The notes: a model not told the origin generated them from the sequence alone. A DNA stretch of 37,713 nt from DATAEK01 sp036258055 (GCA_036258055.1 DATAEK010000174.1:1-37713), one strand, 5' to 3'. Shown: positions 1-9,041, numbered from the stretch's first letter. Program-made: numbers and translations.

Positions 1-144
1 CTAACCATGGATCCCTCCCGCGCGTCAGGATGCCACTAGCCCGGTGGCGTTGCAAGCTGGGCGGCCGCTCGCGCCGCTGACTAGATGCATCGGCTGCTTA
101 CCCTGGCAGCAGTCTGTCCCCAGCCCCGAGCGCCGAGAGTCGGC

Positions 145-2226
145 CTACTGCCGCCTGTCCGGCGTCGCCGATCCAGCGCCCGCCTGCAGGTACTTCTGCA
201 TCCAGCCGAATACCGCCTCGTGCCACACCCGGCTGTTGAGCGCCTTGAGCACCCAATGTCCTTCGTCGGGGAAGACGAGCATCTCGCTCGGAACACCATT
301 GCGCCGGAGCACGGTGAACATCTGCAGGCCCTGATCGACGGGCACGCGGTAGTCGAGCTCGTTGGTGATGATGAGCGTCGGCGTCTTGATATTGTTCGCG
401 TAGAGATGCGGCGACCACTTCGCGAACGACGCGCGCGCCTTGGCATCCCATGGCGCGCCGCCGAACTCCCAATCCGGGAACCACAGTTCCTCGGTGGCCA
501 TAGTCATCGACTCGAGGTTGAAGACGCCGTCATGCGTCACCGCAGCCTTGAAGCGATTGGTGTGGCCGAGAATCCAGTCGACCGCGTACCCGCCGTAGCT
601 CGCGCCGGCGATCCCCGCGCGTGACGCGTCGACGAACGGCATGGCCGACACGGCATCGAACACCGCGTTGAGATCGGCCATCACTTTGCCGCCCCAGTCG
701 CCCGAGATCTCGTCGACGAGCTTCTGACCGAAACCGGTCGAGCCTCGCGGATTCGGCGCGGCGACCACCCAGCCTTGCGCGGCCCACAGCGATGGATTCC
801 AGCGCGTGGACCACCCGTCCTCCCACGCGCCCTGCGGCCCTCCGTGGATGAGGAACACAACCGGATACTTCTTCTGTGGATCGAAATTCGGCGGTTTGAT
901 CAGCCAGTACTGAATCTTCGTGCCGCCGGCGCCGCTCACGGACATCGATTCCGGCTGCGAGAACGCCACCTCGCCGAGCCACCCGGCGTTCTCTTTCGTC
1001 AATGCCTTCGGCGCGGTGCCGTCGAGACCCGCGCGGAAGATCTCGGCCGGAGATGTCAGCGTGGACTTCGCGAACACAACCGCGCCTGGCCCCACGGATG
1101 GTGACGAGACCGAGCCACCCTGGACGATCTTGCGCGGGGTGCCACCGGACGCGGACACGGTAAACAGGCTTTCACGCCCTTCATCGCCGGCCACGAACAG
1201 GACGCTGACCCCGTCCTTCGACAAGACGAAGTCGCCGACGGACAGGTCCGGGTTCTCGAAGAGCGTGCGGCGCGAACCGCTCGCCCGGTCGTAGGCGTCG
1301 AGATACCAGCGATCCGATTCGAAGCCCGCACGGCGCTGCGCGCGAACGAACAGCGTCTTGCCGTCTGACGAGAACACGGGCTGGACGTCCGCGGCCGGAT
1401 TCGCCGTCACCTTCTTCGGTTCGCCGCCGGTGACCGGCACGATCCAGACATCGTTGTTCGTCGTCCAGGCTTCGCGATCGTTGCCCTCGCGGTTCGACAC
1501 GAACGCGACCTCGCGGCCGTCCGGCGAGAACGCGATCGCCGCGTCTTCCTGTTGCGTCGGCGGCGAGTCGAAGTCGCCCGGCGTGAGATCGGTCGCGCGG
1601 CCCGTCTCGATGTCGGCGGCGAACACGTGATGCCGGACGTTCTCGCGCCACTCGTCCCAGTGCCGGTAGAGCAGGCGCGTGACGCGATGCACCTTCACCG
1701 GGTTCTTCTCAGCCTCTTCGCTCTTCGACTTGTTGCACGCCTCGTCTTTGCATTCGGGATACACGTCAGAGACGAACGCGACCTTCGTGCCGTCCGCCGA
1801 CACCACGAGCGGCGGCTGCACGCCCATCGTCAGGCTCGTGACCTTCTTCAGGTTCGTGCCATCGGCGTTCGCGACGTAAACTTGCGCCGCGCCGTCGCGC
1901 GTCGAGATGAACGCGAGTCGCTTGCCGTCCCCTGAAAACCTCGGACTGCTCTCGCTCTTCTCTCCCGCGATGAGCGACGCCGGCTGTCCCGAGCCATCGG
2001 CCGGTACGGACCAGATGTCCCCGTTGCGCTTGCCGCTCGTCGTGTCCGTTGTCGTCCGCACGAACACGACCGTGCGGCCGTCGGGTGAGAGCTGTGGCTC
2101 GGTGACACGGATACCAGCGAGGAGATCGGGGACCGTCATCGGCCGGCCGCCTGCGCGCGACTGCGCGTACGGCGCCGAACCCGCGACACAGAGCGAAAGG
2201 GCGAGCAGAGAGATCGGGCGTGTCAT
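145..2226 (-). CDS. Secreted S9-family (prolyl oligopeptidase-like) serine peptidase
   Basis: A 693-residue exported peptidase. The first ~22 residues form a signal peptide (hydrophobic ISLLALSLCVAG, then AYA-like AQS). Residues ~30-400 hold repeated PD40/TolB-type propeller blades (LSPDGRTVVFV, FSGDGKRLAFIS, FSPDGREVAFVS). The C-terminal alpha/beta hydrolase has the nucleophile motif GASYGGY (Ser ~543), Asp ~625 in ELDYRVP and His ~657 in DEGHW, so the full triad is present. The family (acylaminoacyl/dipeptidyl peptidases) cleaves short peptides in the periplasm or outside the cell. It is the last gene of a three-gene minus-strand run, 6 nt after the membrane-protein gene. The length is normal for the family. 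The exact substrate is unknown. Confidence 0.95.
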   Translation of the reverse strand: MTRPISLLALSLCVAGSAPYAQSRAGGRPMTVPDLLAGIRVTEPQLSPDGRTVVFVRTTTDTTSGKRNGDIWSVPADGSGQPASLIAGEKSESSPRFSGDGKRLAFISTRDGAAQVYVANADGTNLKKVTSLTMGVQPPLVVSADGTKVAFVSDVYPECKDEACNKSKSEEAEKNPVKVHRVTRLLYRHWDEWRENVRHHVFAADIETGRATDLTPGDFDSPPTQQEDAAIAFSPDGREVAFVSNREGNDREAWTTNNDVWIVPVTGGEPKKVTANPAADVQPVFSSDGKTLFVRAQRRAGFESDRWYLDAYDRASGSRRTLFENPDLSVGDFVLSKDGVSVLFVAGDEGRESLFTVSASGGTPRKIVQGGSVSSPSVGPGAVVFAKSTLTSPAEIFRAGLDGTAPKALTKENAGWLGEVAFSQPESMSVSGAGGTKIQYWLIKPPNFDPQKKYPVVFLIHGGPQGAWEDGWSTRWNPSLWAAQGWVVAAPNPRGSTGFGQKLVDEISGDWGGKVMADLNAVFDAVSAMPFVDASRAGIAGASYGGYAVDWILGHTNRFKAAVTHDGVFNLESMTMATEELWFPDWEFGGAPWDAKARASFAKWSPHLYANNIKTPTLIITNELDYRVPVDQGLQMFTVLRRNGVPSEMLVFPDEGHWVLKALNSRVWHEAVFGWMQKYLQAGAGSATPDRRQ

Positions 2227-2232
2227 GTCAAT

Positions 2233-2688
2233 TCACCAGCGGAAGAGCGGCCGGCCGTTGGGCATGCCGGGCCAGGGGATCGTCAGGAGCATGATGAGAA
2301 GCGCCAGCGTGAAGAAGATCGCAGCCAGGCGATGCTTGCGGCGATCGTCGTAGCTCTTGCGAATGCGGGCGTTTCCGATGTGCACGAGCGCGAGCGCGAC
2401 GAACATCCCGAACGGATGTTCGACCGCCCAGAACCGCAGACCCGAATTCTTCATCGCCGCGCCGACGTTCTGCATGGCTTCGTGTGTGAACGGGCTGAGC
2501 AGGAAGTACAGGATCAACCCGATGAGCGCCTGGATGTCGAACGTAATCCCGAACAGCAGGCCGGTCTGATGATCGGTGCGCGTCCAGGCCCGGCGCCCCG
2601 CCGTGAGCGCGCGAACTGCCGCGATCAGACCGAGGATGAGGACGACGTAGCGAAGCCAGGAGTGGATGAGCAGCGCCGCAGTATACAT
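2233..2688 (-). CDS. Small four-helix membrane protein, function unknown
   Basis: A 151-residue protein with about four predicted membrane segments: roughly 1-25 (AALLIHSWLRYVVLILGL), 45-65 (LLFGITFDIQALIGLILYFL), 88-105 (FWAVEHPFGMFVALALVHI) and 120-140 (LAAIFFTLALLIMLLTIPW). Conserved-looking histidines (HSWLRY, EHPFG, LVHIG) would suit a haem- or metal-binding cytochrome-b-like fold, but that is only a guess. It lies 6 nt downstream of the thioredoxin-fold gene and 6 nt upstream of the S9 peptidase gene, so the three are probably co-transcribed. I do not recognise a named family. Confidence 0.8.
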   Translation of the reverse strand: MYTAALLIHSWLRYVVLILGLIAAVRALTAGRRAWTRTDHQTGLLFGITFDIQALIGLILYFLLSPFTHEAMQNVGAAMKNSGLRFWAVEHPFGMFVALALVHIGNARIRKSYDDRRKHRLAAIFFTLALLIMLLTIPWPGMPNGRPLFRW

Positions 2689-2694
2689 GCGCGC

Positions 2695-3330
2695 CTACCG
2701 AACCCCTGCGGCCGGCGCGTCGGCCTTGTCCCGGCTCGCCCCTTCGAGGATCGTCACGATCTCCGCGACGGTGCTCTTGCCGGCATCCTCCGCGTACCAC
2801 TTCGCCTTGCCCTCGAGAAGCTCCTCGCGCGCAACCAGCGGCTTCTGCTCGGTGAACCATTTCTGCAGGACTGACGGGCGCTCGACCCATGCGCCGACCG
2901 GCCGGCTGTCGGCGCCGAGGACGACGATGGTCGGCGTGGCGGACCGGCCATCCGCCGTGCGGTTCGCCTCCATGACTTCCTTCCCGACCGTCGAATCGAT
3001 GACGCGCAGCTCGAGTCGATCGGGCACGGCGTCCACGAGCCTCGCGAGATAGGGCACCGTGTTCAGCGAGTCAGCGCACCAGTCTTCCGCCACGACGAGG
3101 ATCCGGCGCCGCTCGGGAAGGGCGCGCGCCCGGGCGAGCGCGGCCTCGTCCGGCTTCGCGCGCTCGAAGTTTCCAATCCATTCGGTCCGGCGAGACCGCG
3201 CGCGTTCGAGAAATGTCGCAAACGGCACTCCGCGATCGTACAGTGCGGCGTAGTCCACGTCCTGCGCGGCCGCAACAGACGGCAACAACGAGGTCACGAG
3301 CAGAGAAATCGCAACATGATGCCAGCTCAT
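2695..3330 (-). CDS. Exported thioredoxin-fold protein with a WCADS (CxxS) active site
   Basis: The start at 3330 is chosen because it gives a clean signal peptide (MSWHHVAISLLVTSLLPSVAAAQ); an upstream in-frame start would bury it. The mature part of this 211-residue protein has a thioredoxin fold: ILVVAEDWCADSLNTVPYL (Cys85, Ser88), the strand LELRVIDS and the cis-Pro region SATPTIVVLGAD. The usual second cysteine of CxxC is a serine, so a standard dithiol oxidoreductase cycle is unlikely. A monothiol, isomerase or binding role is more plausible. Proteins of this general type often read WCxDx and are loosely annotated as thioredoxin family. It is the first gene of the minus-strand run ending with the S9 peptidase, and a TAGAGT hexamer lies 7 nt before the start. 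Confidence 0.85.
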   Translation of the reverse strand: MSWHHVAISLLVTSLLPSVAAAQDVDYAALYDRGVPFATFLERARSRRTEWIGNFERAKPDEAALARARALPERRRILVVAEDWCADSLNTVPYLARLVDAVPDRLELRVIDSTVGKEVMEANRTADGRSATPTIVVLGADSRPVGAWVERPSVLQKWFTEQKPLVAREELLEGKAKWYAEDAGKSTVAEIVTILEGASRDKADAPAAGVR

Positions 3331-3337
3331 GAGAACA

Positions 3338-3343
3338 ACTCTA
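3338..3343 (-). promoter_or_regulatory. Putative -10 box (TAGAGT) of the thioredoxin-membrane protein-S9 run
   Basis: On the minus strand TAGAGT is followed by 7 nt and then the ATG at 3330. That spacing would place transcription start on or next to the start codon, so a leaderless mRNA is possible. No purine-rich ribosome site precedes this ATG. No clear -35 was identified. Confidence 0.4.
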
Positions 3344-3410
3344 CACCCAAGCTGGAACATCTGCCCGAATCCGGTGTCCACTTAAGGACGGATCCGCCAG
3401 GAGTCGCCTG

Positions 3411-4175
3411 ATGCTCGAAGGACGCGGACTCACCAAGTACTACGCGGCCATTCCCGCCGTGCGCGATGTCAGCTTCCGGATCGCGCCCGGCGGCGTCCTC
3501 GGTCTCCTCGGACCGAACGGATCCGGCAAGTCCACGACCGTTTCGATCCTGACCGGACTGCTCGAGCCCTCCGGAGGCACGGTCCTCTTCGATGGGCGCG
3601 ACATCCGCGACGACCTCATCGCCTACAAGTCCCGCATCGGTTACGTTCCCGAGGAAGCGGTCCTCTACTCCTACCTCACCGGCCCTGAATACTTGTCCCT
3701 TGTCGGCAACCTGCGCGGCATCGCGACCGGGGTGCTGAAGCGGCGGATTGACGGCTTCCTCGAGCTGTTCAACTTGCAGGACGACGTGGACGCGCCGATG
3801 TCGGCGTACTCGAAGGGCATGCGGCAGAAGATCCTGATCTCCGCCGCGCTCCTCCACGATCCCGGCATCATCATCCTCGACGAACCGAACTCGGGGCTCG
3901 ATGTGACGACGACCCTCGTGCTCAGAAGTCTGGTCCAGGCTCTGGCCAACGAAGGCCGGATCGTCGTCTACAGCTCGCACGTGCTCGAGAGCGTCGAGCA
4001 AGTGGCCACCGACGTGCTGATCCTCCACGAGGGACGGGTCGTCGCGCACGACTCGGTTGCGAGACTCCGTGAACTGATGCAGCTGCCGTCGCTCGAGCAG
4101 GTCTTCCGCACGCTGGTCATCGAGACCGACATCGATCGCGTGGCGCAGGATCTCGTCGGGGTGATGAAGGCGTGA
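3411..4175 (+). CDS. ABC transporter ATP-binding protein
   Basis: This 254-residue ABC ATPase has Walker A GPNGSGKS (residues 34-41), the signature in the exporter form YSKGMRQ (133-139, in place of LSGGQ), Walker B IIILDEP (153-159), D-loop SGLD and H-loop His190 in YSSH. The YSKGMRQ signature and GYVPEE Q-loop region are typical of ABC-2 type export or membrane-remodelling ATPases. An AGGAG ribosome site lies at 3399-3403, 7 nt before the ATG. Its stop is 1 nt before the next gene, a large membrane protein that must be its permease partner. The substrate cannot be read from sequence. Confidence 0.93.
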   Translation: MLEGRGLTKYYAAIPAVRDVSFRIAPGGVLGLLGPNGSGKSTTVSILTGLLEPSGGTVLFDGRDIRDDLIAYKSRIGYVPEEAVLYSYLTGPEYLSLVGNLRGIATGVLKRRIDGFLELFNLQDDVDAPMSAYSKGMRQKILISAALLHDPGIIILDEPNSGLDVTTTLVLRSLVQALANEGRIVVYSSHVLESVEQVATDVLILHEGRVVAHDSVARLRELMQLPSLEQVFRTLVIETDIDRVAQDLVGVMKA

Positions 4176-4176
4176 G

Positions 4177-5940
4177 GTGCGCGTGAAGCAGACGAGGCTC
4201 CTGGCGCGGACGTTCTTCGTCGGGCTCTTCGAGAGCGATCTGATGCCGCCCGGGCTCCCGCAGGTACAGCTGATCATCTGGAGCGTCGTTCTTCTTGCAA
4301 CGCCAACGCTCACGCTGCCGGGAGTGTATTCGCAGAAGTACACGGGGCTCTGGGCCCAGCCTGGCACTGGCATGCTCTCGGTGGCCATCAACACCGATCG
4401 ACTGGTGCTGATCACGTTTGCGATGATCGCGCTCGGGTTCGTCGCGCTGGTGATCTGGGAGGGCGTTTTTCCCGACCGGCGGGACGCGCGCATCCTCGGC
4501 GTCCTGCCGATTTCGACCGTGACGTTCGTCAGTGCGCGTGTGCTCGCGGTGGGCGCGCTCTTTGCGCTGTTCTTCGCCACGCTTGGCGCGATCCCGTCGC
4601 TGCTGTTCGCGTACCTCACTGCCGCCTACGGTCAGGCCGGTGGCTTCGTGCGCGGCACCCTCGCACAGTTCGTTGCGGTGCTCGCCGCCGGCCTGTTCAC
4701 GTTCTCCGGGGTCGTCGGCCTTCAATGCCTCCTCATCAACGTCGCCGGACGGACGGCGGCGCAGCGGATTGCCGTCGTGCTGCAGATTCTCTTCTCGATT
4801 GCGCTGCTGCAGCTGATCTTCTTTCTTCCCTCGTTCGGCCGGCTCATGACCGACGGCAACCTCGGTCAGGACTGGCTGTCGGCGCCGGCGGTGCGTCTGC
4901 TGCCGCCGGTCTGGTTCTTCGGTGTCTATGAAGTGCTCAGCGGGTTCGGCGGGAGGAGCGCGTTCGCGCTGGCGCGCGTCGGCGCGCTGTTGACGGGCCT
5001 CACCGTCGGGCTGTGTCTGCTTCTTTATCTGATCAGCTACCCCACGATGGCGGCACGCGCTCTCGAAACACCGCCGATCGATGCACGGTGGTCGCGGCGT
5101 CTCGGATGGATTGCGAGCCGTATCGCCATCGGTCGTTACGCGCCGCGGGCGCATCCGGTCGCGCGGGCGGTCAAGGCTTTCACGCTGCGGACGGTCGTAC
5201 GCAGCCGTCAGCACCGGATGCTGCTGGCGATCTACATCGGCCTCGGACTGGCGATCGTGATCTCGGCGCTGGTACCACCGGCGCTCAAGAACGGGATGCA
5301 CGCCTTCTCGGTGCCGCGTATCGCCAGCCTTGCGGCTCCACTGGTGATGCTGTTCTTCGTTCTCGTGGGCATGCGCGTGGTCTTCGCGATTCCGGCGGAG
5401 CCGAAAGCGAACTGGGCGCTGCGGCTTCGCGAACCGGCGGATCACACGATCGCGGTCGACGGCGTGCGCAACGCGATGCTGCTGTCGACGGTCGTGCCGA
5501 TCGTCATGCTGGCGGCCCTCAGCGCCGGCTGGCTCTGGGGCGTCGCCGTCGCAGCCGTCCACACGATCGTGTGTGCTCTCCTCGGATGGCTGCTCGTCGA
5601 AATCCTGCTCGTCGGGTTTCGGAAGATACCGTTCGCGTGCACCTATCTGCCAGGCCGCTCGCGCATCAAGACGCTCTGGCCGCTGTATCTGACTGGCTTC
5701 ACGACCTATAGCTTCTCCATGGCGAGCCTCGAGCTGGTCATGCTTCAGCGGCCGCGGGTGCTCATCGCCTTCGCCGCGATTGTCTGCCTGGCGATCGTCA
5801 CGCTGACCCACGTGCGCTGGCGCGTGTTCGACGATGGTCTCGGGTTCCGGTTCGTCGAGGAGGATCCGGAAGCGCTCTTTACCGGCTTCCAATTGAGCGA
5901 AGGGCTCGCCGCGCAGACTCAGCCGCGCCCCCTCTCTTGA
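4177..5940 (+). CDS. Large ABC exporter permease subunit
   Basis: A 587-residue polytopic membrane protein with roughly 12 hydrophobic segments, for example LVLITFAMIALGFVALVIW, VLAVGALFALFFATLGA, LLTGLTVGLCLLLYLI, VVPIVMLAALSAGWLWGVAV and IAFAAIVCLAIVTL. The GTG start at 4177 lies 1 nt after the ATPase stop, so translation is almost certainly coupled and the two form one transporter. It has no MacB/FtsX periplasmic domain, so it differs from the ADOP permeases in this window. The last codon overlaps a 14-bp palindrome belonging to the next promoter. The family is ABC-2-like at best; the substrate is unknown. Confidence 0.88.
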   Translation: MRVKQTRLLARTFFVGLFESDLMPPGLPQVQLIIWSVVLLATPTLTLPGVYSQKYTGLWAQPGTGMLSVAINTDRLVLITFAMIALGFVALVIWEGVFPDRRDARILGVLPISTVTFVSARVLAVGALFALFFATLGAIPSLLFAYLTAAYGQAGGFVRGTLAQFVAVLAAGLFTFSGVVGLQCLLINVAGRTAAQRIAVVLQILFSIALLQLIFFLPSFGRLMTDGNLGQDWLSAPAVRLLPPVWFFGVYEVLSGFGGRSAFALARVGALLTGLTVGLCLLLYLISYPTMAARALETPPIDARWSRRLGWIASRIAIGRYAPRAHPVARAVKAFTLRTVVRSRQHRMLLAIYIGLGLAIVISALVPPALKNGMHAFSVPRIASLAAPLVMLFFVLVGMRVVFAIPAEPKANWALRLREPADHTIAVDGVRNAMLLSTVVPIVMLAALSAGWLWGVAVAAVHTIVCALLGWLLVEILLVGFRKIPFACTYLPGRSRIKTLWPLYLTGFTTYSFSMASLELVMLQRPRVLIAFAAIVCLAIVTLTHVRWRVFDDGLGFRFVEEDPEALFTGFQLSEGLAAQTQPRPLS

Positions 5941-5966
5941 CACTAGTGTCATTTTGATTCTATCGT
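5937..5966 (+). promoter_or_regulatory. Putative sigma-70-type promoter of the PadR-ADOP operon
   Basis: TTGACA at 5937-5942 is a perfect -35 hexamer. TATCGT at 5961-5966 (18-nt spacer) matches four of six -10 bases. The -35 overlaps the end of the permease gene. The PadR ATG follows 16 nt after the -10. Confidence 0.5.
5938..5951. promoter_or_regulatory. Perfect 14-bp palindrome TGACACTAGTGTCA, candidate PadR operator
   Basis: The sequence equals its own reverse complement over all 14 bases. It covers most of the -35 element just upstream of a PadR-family regulator gene. PadR proteins commonly bind palindromes in their own promoters and repress them, so autoregulation of the PadR-ADOP operon is the simplest reading. 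It includes the stop codon of the preceding permease gene. Confidence 0.6.
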
Positions 5967-5982
5967 GGCGCTCGGTTAGACG

Positions 5983-6345
5983 ATGCCACGCACACCCCCG
6001 CGCGTCGCCGAACACCTGCCACTCAAGCCGCTCGTGTTTCAGATCCTGCTCGCGCTCGCTGACGGCGAGCGGCATGGCTGGGCGCTCGTCCGCGAGGTGC
6101 AGCAGCGCGGCGGGTTCTCACGGCTCATGCCCGGCAACTTCTATCGGACGCTTCGCTCAATGCTCGCGGACGGCCTCATCGCCGAGAGCGCCGAACGGCC
6201 GGATCCGGATGAAGATGACGAACGCCGCCGGTACTTCAGGCTGACGGTGCTCGGTGAGCACGTCGCATCGGCGGAGGCCCAGCGCCTGGAGCAGATCGTC
6301 GTCGAGGCGCGTGGTAAACGGCTGCTCGCGAGGCCCCGAGGCTGA
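5983..6345 (+). CDS. PadR-family transcriptional regulator (ADOP-associated)
   Basis: A 120-residue winged-helix protein. Residues ~13-95 carry the PadR domain: PLVFQILLALADGERHGWALVREV, then LMPGNFYRTLRSMLADGLI (recognition helix and wing entry) and RRRYFRLTVLGEHVASAEAQRL. It lacks a long C-terminal dimer helix, as in the short PadR form found with ADOP permeases in Acidobacteriota. Its stop is 1 nt before the ADOP start, so the two are co-transcribed. The palindrome at 5938-5951 is a likely self-operator. The ligand is unknown. Confidence 0.92.
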   Translation: MPRTPPRVAEHLPLKPLVFQILLALADGERHGWALVREVQQRGGFSRLMPGNFYRTLRSMLADGLIAESAERPDPDEDDERRRYFRLTVLGEHVASAEAQRLEQIVVEARGKRLLARPRG

Positions 6346-6346
6346 G

Positions 6347-8995
6347 ATGTGGTACCGCCTCCTGCTGCTGGCGTTTCCGTCGCGCATCCGCCGCGAGTTC
6401 GGAGAGGACATGGCGCGGATGTTCGAGGCGCAGCGGCGCGTTGCCCGGTCGAACGGTGAAAGCCTCACGCGCTTGTGGCTGCGGGCGATTGGCGACGCCC
6501 TCGTCTACGGCACGGCCGAACGCATGTCGACGATCAGAACCGGACTGCGATCCGGCGTCGGGGAGCTCCGACGGTGGAGGTGGTGGATGCACGCGCTCGT
6601 TCAAGACCTCCGATACGCGCTGCGGCTGCTCGCGAGGCAACCGGGCGTCACGCTGGTCGCGCTGCTCACGCTGGCGCTGGGCATCGGCGCAAACACCGCG
6701 ATCTTTTCCGCGGTCGATGCCGTCCTGCTCAGGCCGCTGCCCTACGACGAGCCCGAGCGGATCATGATGGTCTGGGAGAAGCGGCCGACCGAGGGCGTTC
6801 TCGACAATGTCGTCGCACCGGCGGACTTCGTCGACTGGCGGCACCTGAACACGTCGTTCGAAGCGATGGCCGCGATGATGCCCACAACCGTCGACCTCAC
6901 CGAAAGCGGCGAGCCCGTACGGTTGCCTGCCGGTGTCGTGTCTCCACCCTTCTTCGACGTTCTGCACGTGCGCCCCGCACTCGGCCGGACGTTCAGGGAG
7001 GACGAAGCGATCGCCGGCAACAACCGGGTCGTGATTCTGAATCACGGGCTCTGGCAACGCCGCTTCGGATCGAATCCGGATATTGTGGGCCAGAAGATCA
7101 TCCTCAACGGTGCGCCGTTCGAGGTCGTGGGCGTGCTGCCGGTCACGTTCGAGTTCCCGGACTCGGAGCTGGAACTGTGGTCGCCGCTCCCGCTCGAGGG
7201 CCTCTCCCAGCCGCTCAGCCGGTCGCTCCACCAGTTCAGTGTCTACGCGCGACTGAAACCCGGCACGACCCTTCAACAGGCGCGCGCGGACATGGATCGC
7301 GTGGGCGCGGATCTCTCGAAGCAGTATCCGGACACGAATCGGACGCACGGCGCATGGGTGACGCCGCTCAGCGAGGATCTGACCAAGCAAGTGAAGAGCG
7401 GTCTGCTGCTGCTTCTTGGCGCCGTGACGTTCGTGCTGCTCATCGCGTGCGTCAACGTCGCCAATCTGCTGCTCGCCAAGGCGGCAGGACGCCGCCGCGA
7501 GATCGCGGTCCGATCGGCGCTGGGCGCCGGACGCTGGCGCCTGGCGGGTCAGACGCTGACGGAGAGCCTGCTGCTCGGCCTGCTCGGCGGCGCGGCGGGC
7601 CTTCTCGTCGCGCACTGGGGCATCGGCGTGTTGAAGCAGCTCGCCCCGCGAGGTGCACCGGTCTTCGCCATGGAGCACCTCGGACTCGATCCGCGCGTGC
7701 TCGCGTTTACGCTGCTCCTCTCGATCGGCACGGGGCTGCTTTTTGGTCTACTGCCGGCGTGGCAGCTCGCCCGCCAGAACACGAACGACGTGCTCAAGGA
7801 GGGCCTGCGATCCGGTGGAGCGATCCGTCGCCGGCTGCGCGTCGCGCTCGTCGTGTCCGAGATCGGCCTGGCGTCGCTGCTCCTGGTGGGCGCCGGGCTG
7901 ACGTTGCGCAGCTTTCAGACGCTGCTCAACTCGGACGCCGGCTTCGCGGGCGATCGCGTCCTGACCGCGCGTGTCAGTCTTCCGGGCACCCGCTACCGCG
8001 AGGATGCGCAAATCCTGAGCGCCTTCGATCGGATCGAGCAACGCCTCCGCGCGATCCCTGGCGTACGGGCCGTGGGCTCGACGAGCCACCTCCCGCTGTC
8101 AGGACAGAATGCGCGCATCGGTGTCGCCATCGAAGGACGCGAGCCGAAGCCTGACGAGCCGACGCGCGCCGCGCCGCGTGGCGTCACGCCTGAGTACTTT
8201 CGAGCGATGGGCATCACGCTGAAGGGCGGCCGCGGCTTCACTGCACAGGATGCGGTCGACTCGCCGAAGGTCGCGATCGTCAACGAGACGATGGCGCGCC
8301 GGTACTGGCCCGATGCCGTGCCGATCGGCCGTCGCGTCCGTCTGGGCGGCACCGACACGTGGATGGAAGTCGTAGGGGTCGTCGGCGACGTGAGGCACTG
8401 GGGGCTCGACGTCCCCGTCAACCCCGAGATCTACATGCCCGCGGCCCAGTATCCCTGGCGCGCCCTCAATCTGGCCATCGCGGCTGACGTCGAGCCTGCG
8501 GGTCTCGCCAGCGCGGTTCGCCAGCAGTTGAAAGAGATCGATCCCGCGCTGCCGCTCTCCAACGTGCTGACGATGAATGAGGTGGCTTCGCGATCGATGG
8601 CTTCACGTCGTGCGGTGATGCTGCTGCTCGCCATCTTCAGCGTTCTCGCGCTCGTGCTCGCTGCCGCCGGTATCTACGGCGTCATGGCCCACATCGTCGC
8701 ACTCCGGACGAGCGAGATCGGCGTGCGGATGACACTCGGTGCGCGCCCGGCCGACGTCATGCGGCTGGTGCTCGGTGAGGGTCTCGTGCAGGCGCTGATC
8801 GGTCTGGTCATCGGCGTCGGCGGCGCTGTGCTGCTGATGCGGTGGCTGCGAACGCTGCTCTTCGAGGTCAGTCCAACCGATCCATTGACGCTCCTCGCGG
8901 TGATGGTCGTCCTCCTCGCGACCGCACTCGCTGCGTGCGTGGTGCCCGCCCGGCGCGCGATGCGGGTCGATCCGGTGACGGCGTTGAGGAACTGA
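6347..8995 (+). CDS. ADOP-type ABC transporter permease (MacB/FtsX-like, duplicated)
   Basis: The ATG at 6347, 1 nt after the PadR stop, gives the standard ADOP N-terminus (MWYRLLLLAFPSRIRREFGEDM), so I prefer it to an upstream in-frame start. This 882-residue protein has a ~60-residue permease prefix. It then has two MacB-periplasmic-core + FtsX units: first ~82-500 (LTLALGIGANTAIFSAVDAVLLRPLPY, then helices around LLLLGAVTFVLLIACVNVANLLLAKAAGRRREIAVR), second ~530-882 (VALVVSEIGLASLLLVGAG, EIGVRMTLGARPADVMRLVL, CVVPARRAMRVDPVTALRN). ADOP permeases lack an adjacent ATPase, and their role (export or envelope stress) is unproven. None of the genes beside it encodes a MacB-type ATPase. Confidence 0.93.
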   Translation: MWYRLLLLAFPSRIRREFGEDMARMFEAQRRVARSNGESLTRLWLRAIGDALVYGTAERMSTIRTGLRSGVGELRRWRWWMHALVQDLRYALRLLARQPGVTLVALLTLALGIGANTAIFSAVDAVLLRPLPYDEPERIMMVWEKRPTEGVLDNVVAPADFVDWRHLNTSFEAMAAMMPTTVDLTESGEPVRLPAGVVSPPFFDVLHVRPALGRTFREDEAIAGNNRVVILNHGLWQRRFGSNPDIVGQKIILNGAPFEVVGVLPVTFEFPDSELELWSPLPLEGLSQPLSRSLHQFSVYARLKPGTTLQQARADMDRVGADLSKQYPDTNRTHGAWVTPLSEDLTKQVKSGLLLLLGAVTFVLLIACVNVANLLLAKAAGRRREIAVRSALGAGRWRLAGQTLTESLLLGLLGGAAGLLVAHWGIGVLKQLAPRGAPVFAMEHLGLDPRVLAFTLLLSIGTGLLFGLLPAWQLARQNTNDVLKEGLRSGGAIRRRLRVALVVSEIGLASLLLVGAGLTLRSFQTLLNSDAGFAGDRVLTARVSLPGTRYREDAQILSAFDRIEQRLRAIPGVRAVGSTSHLPLSGQNARIGVAIEGREPKPDEPTRAAPRGVTPEYFRAMGITLKGGRGFTAQDAVDSPKVAIVNETMARRYWPDAVPIGRRVRLGGTDTWMEVVGVVGDVRHWGLDVPVNPEIYMPAAQYPWRALNLAIAADVEPAGLASAVRQQLKEIDPALPLSNVLTMNEVASRSMASRRAVMLLLAIFSVLALVLAAAGIYGVMAHIVALRTSEIGVRMTLGARPADVMRLVLGEGLVQALIGLVIGVGGAVLLMRWLRTLLFEVSPTDPLTLLAVMVVLLATALAACVVPARRAMRVDPVTALRN

Positions 8996-9041
8996 CTGGG
9001 GCAGCCAACCAGAAGTAGGTGACGCTTAGTAGGAGTCGACG

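Noticed and set aside
1..144. Left edge of the window before the S9 peptidase stop
   Set aside because: Only short overlapping open frames with shadow composition; no gene, repeat or RNA could be supported.
4117..6075. Long open frame (652 codons) on the minus strand opposite the ABC permease gene
   Set aside because: Composition is Arg/Glu/Asp/His-rich with no recognisable domain; it mirrors codon bias of the real plus-strand gene in GC-rich DNA.
6236..7678. Minus-strand open frame across PadR1 and ADOP1
   Set aside because: Spans two real genes and has no domain or ribosome site.
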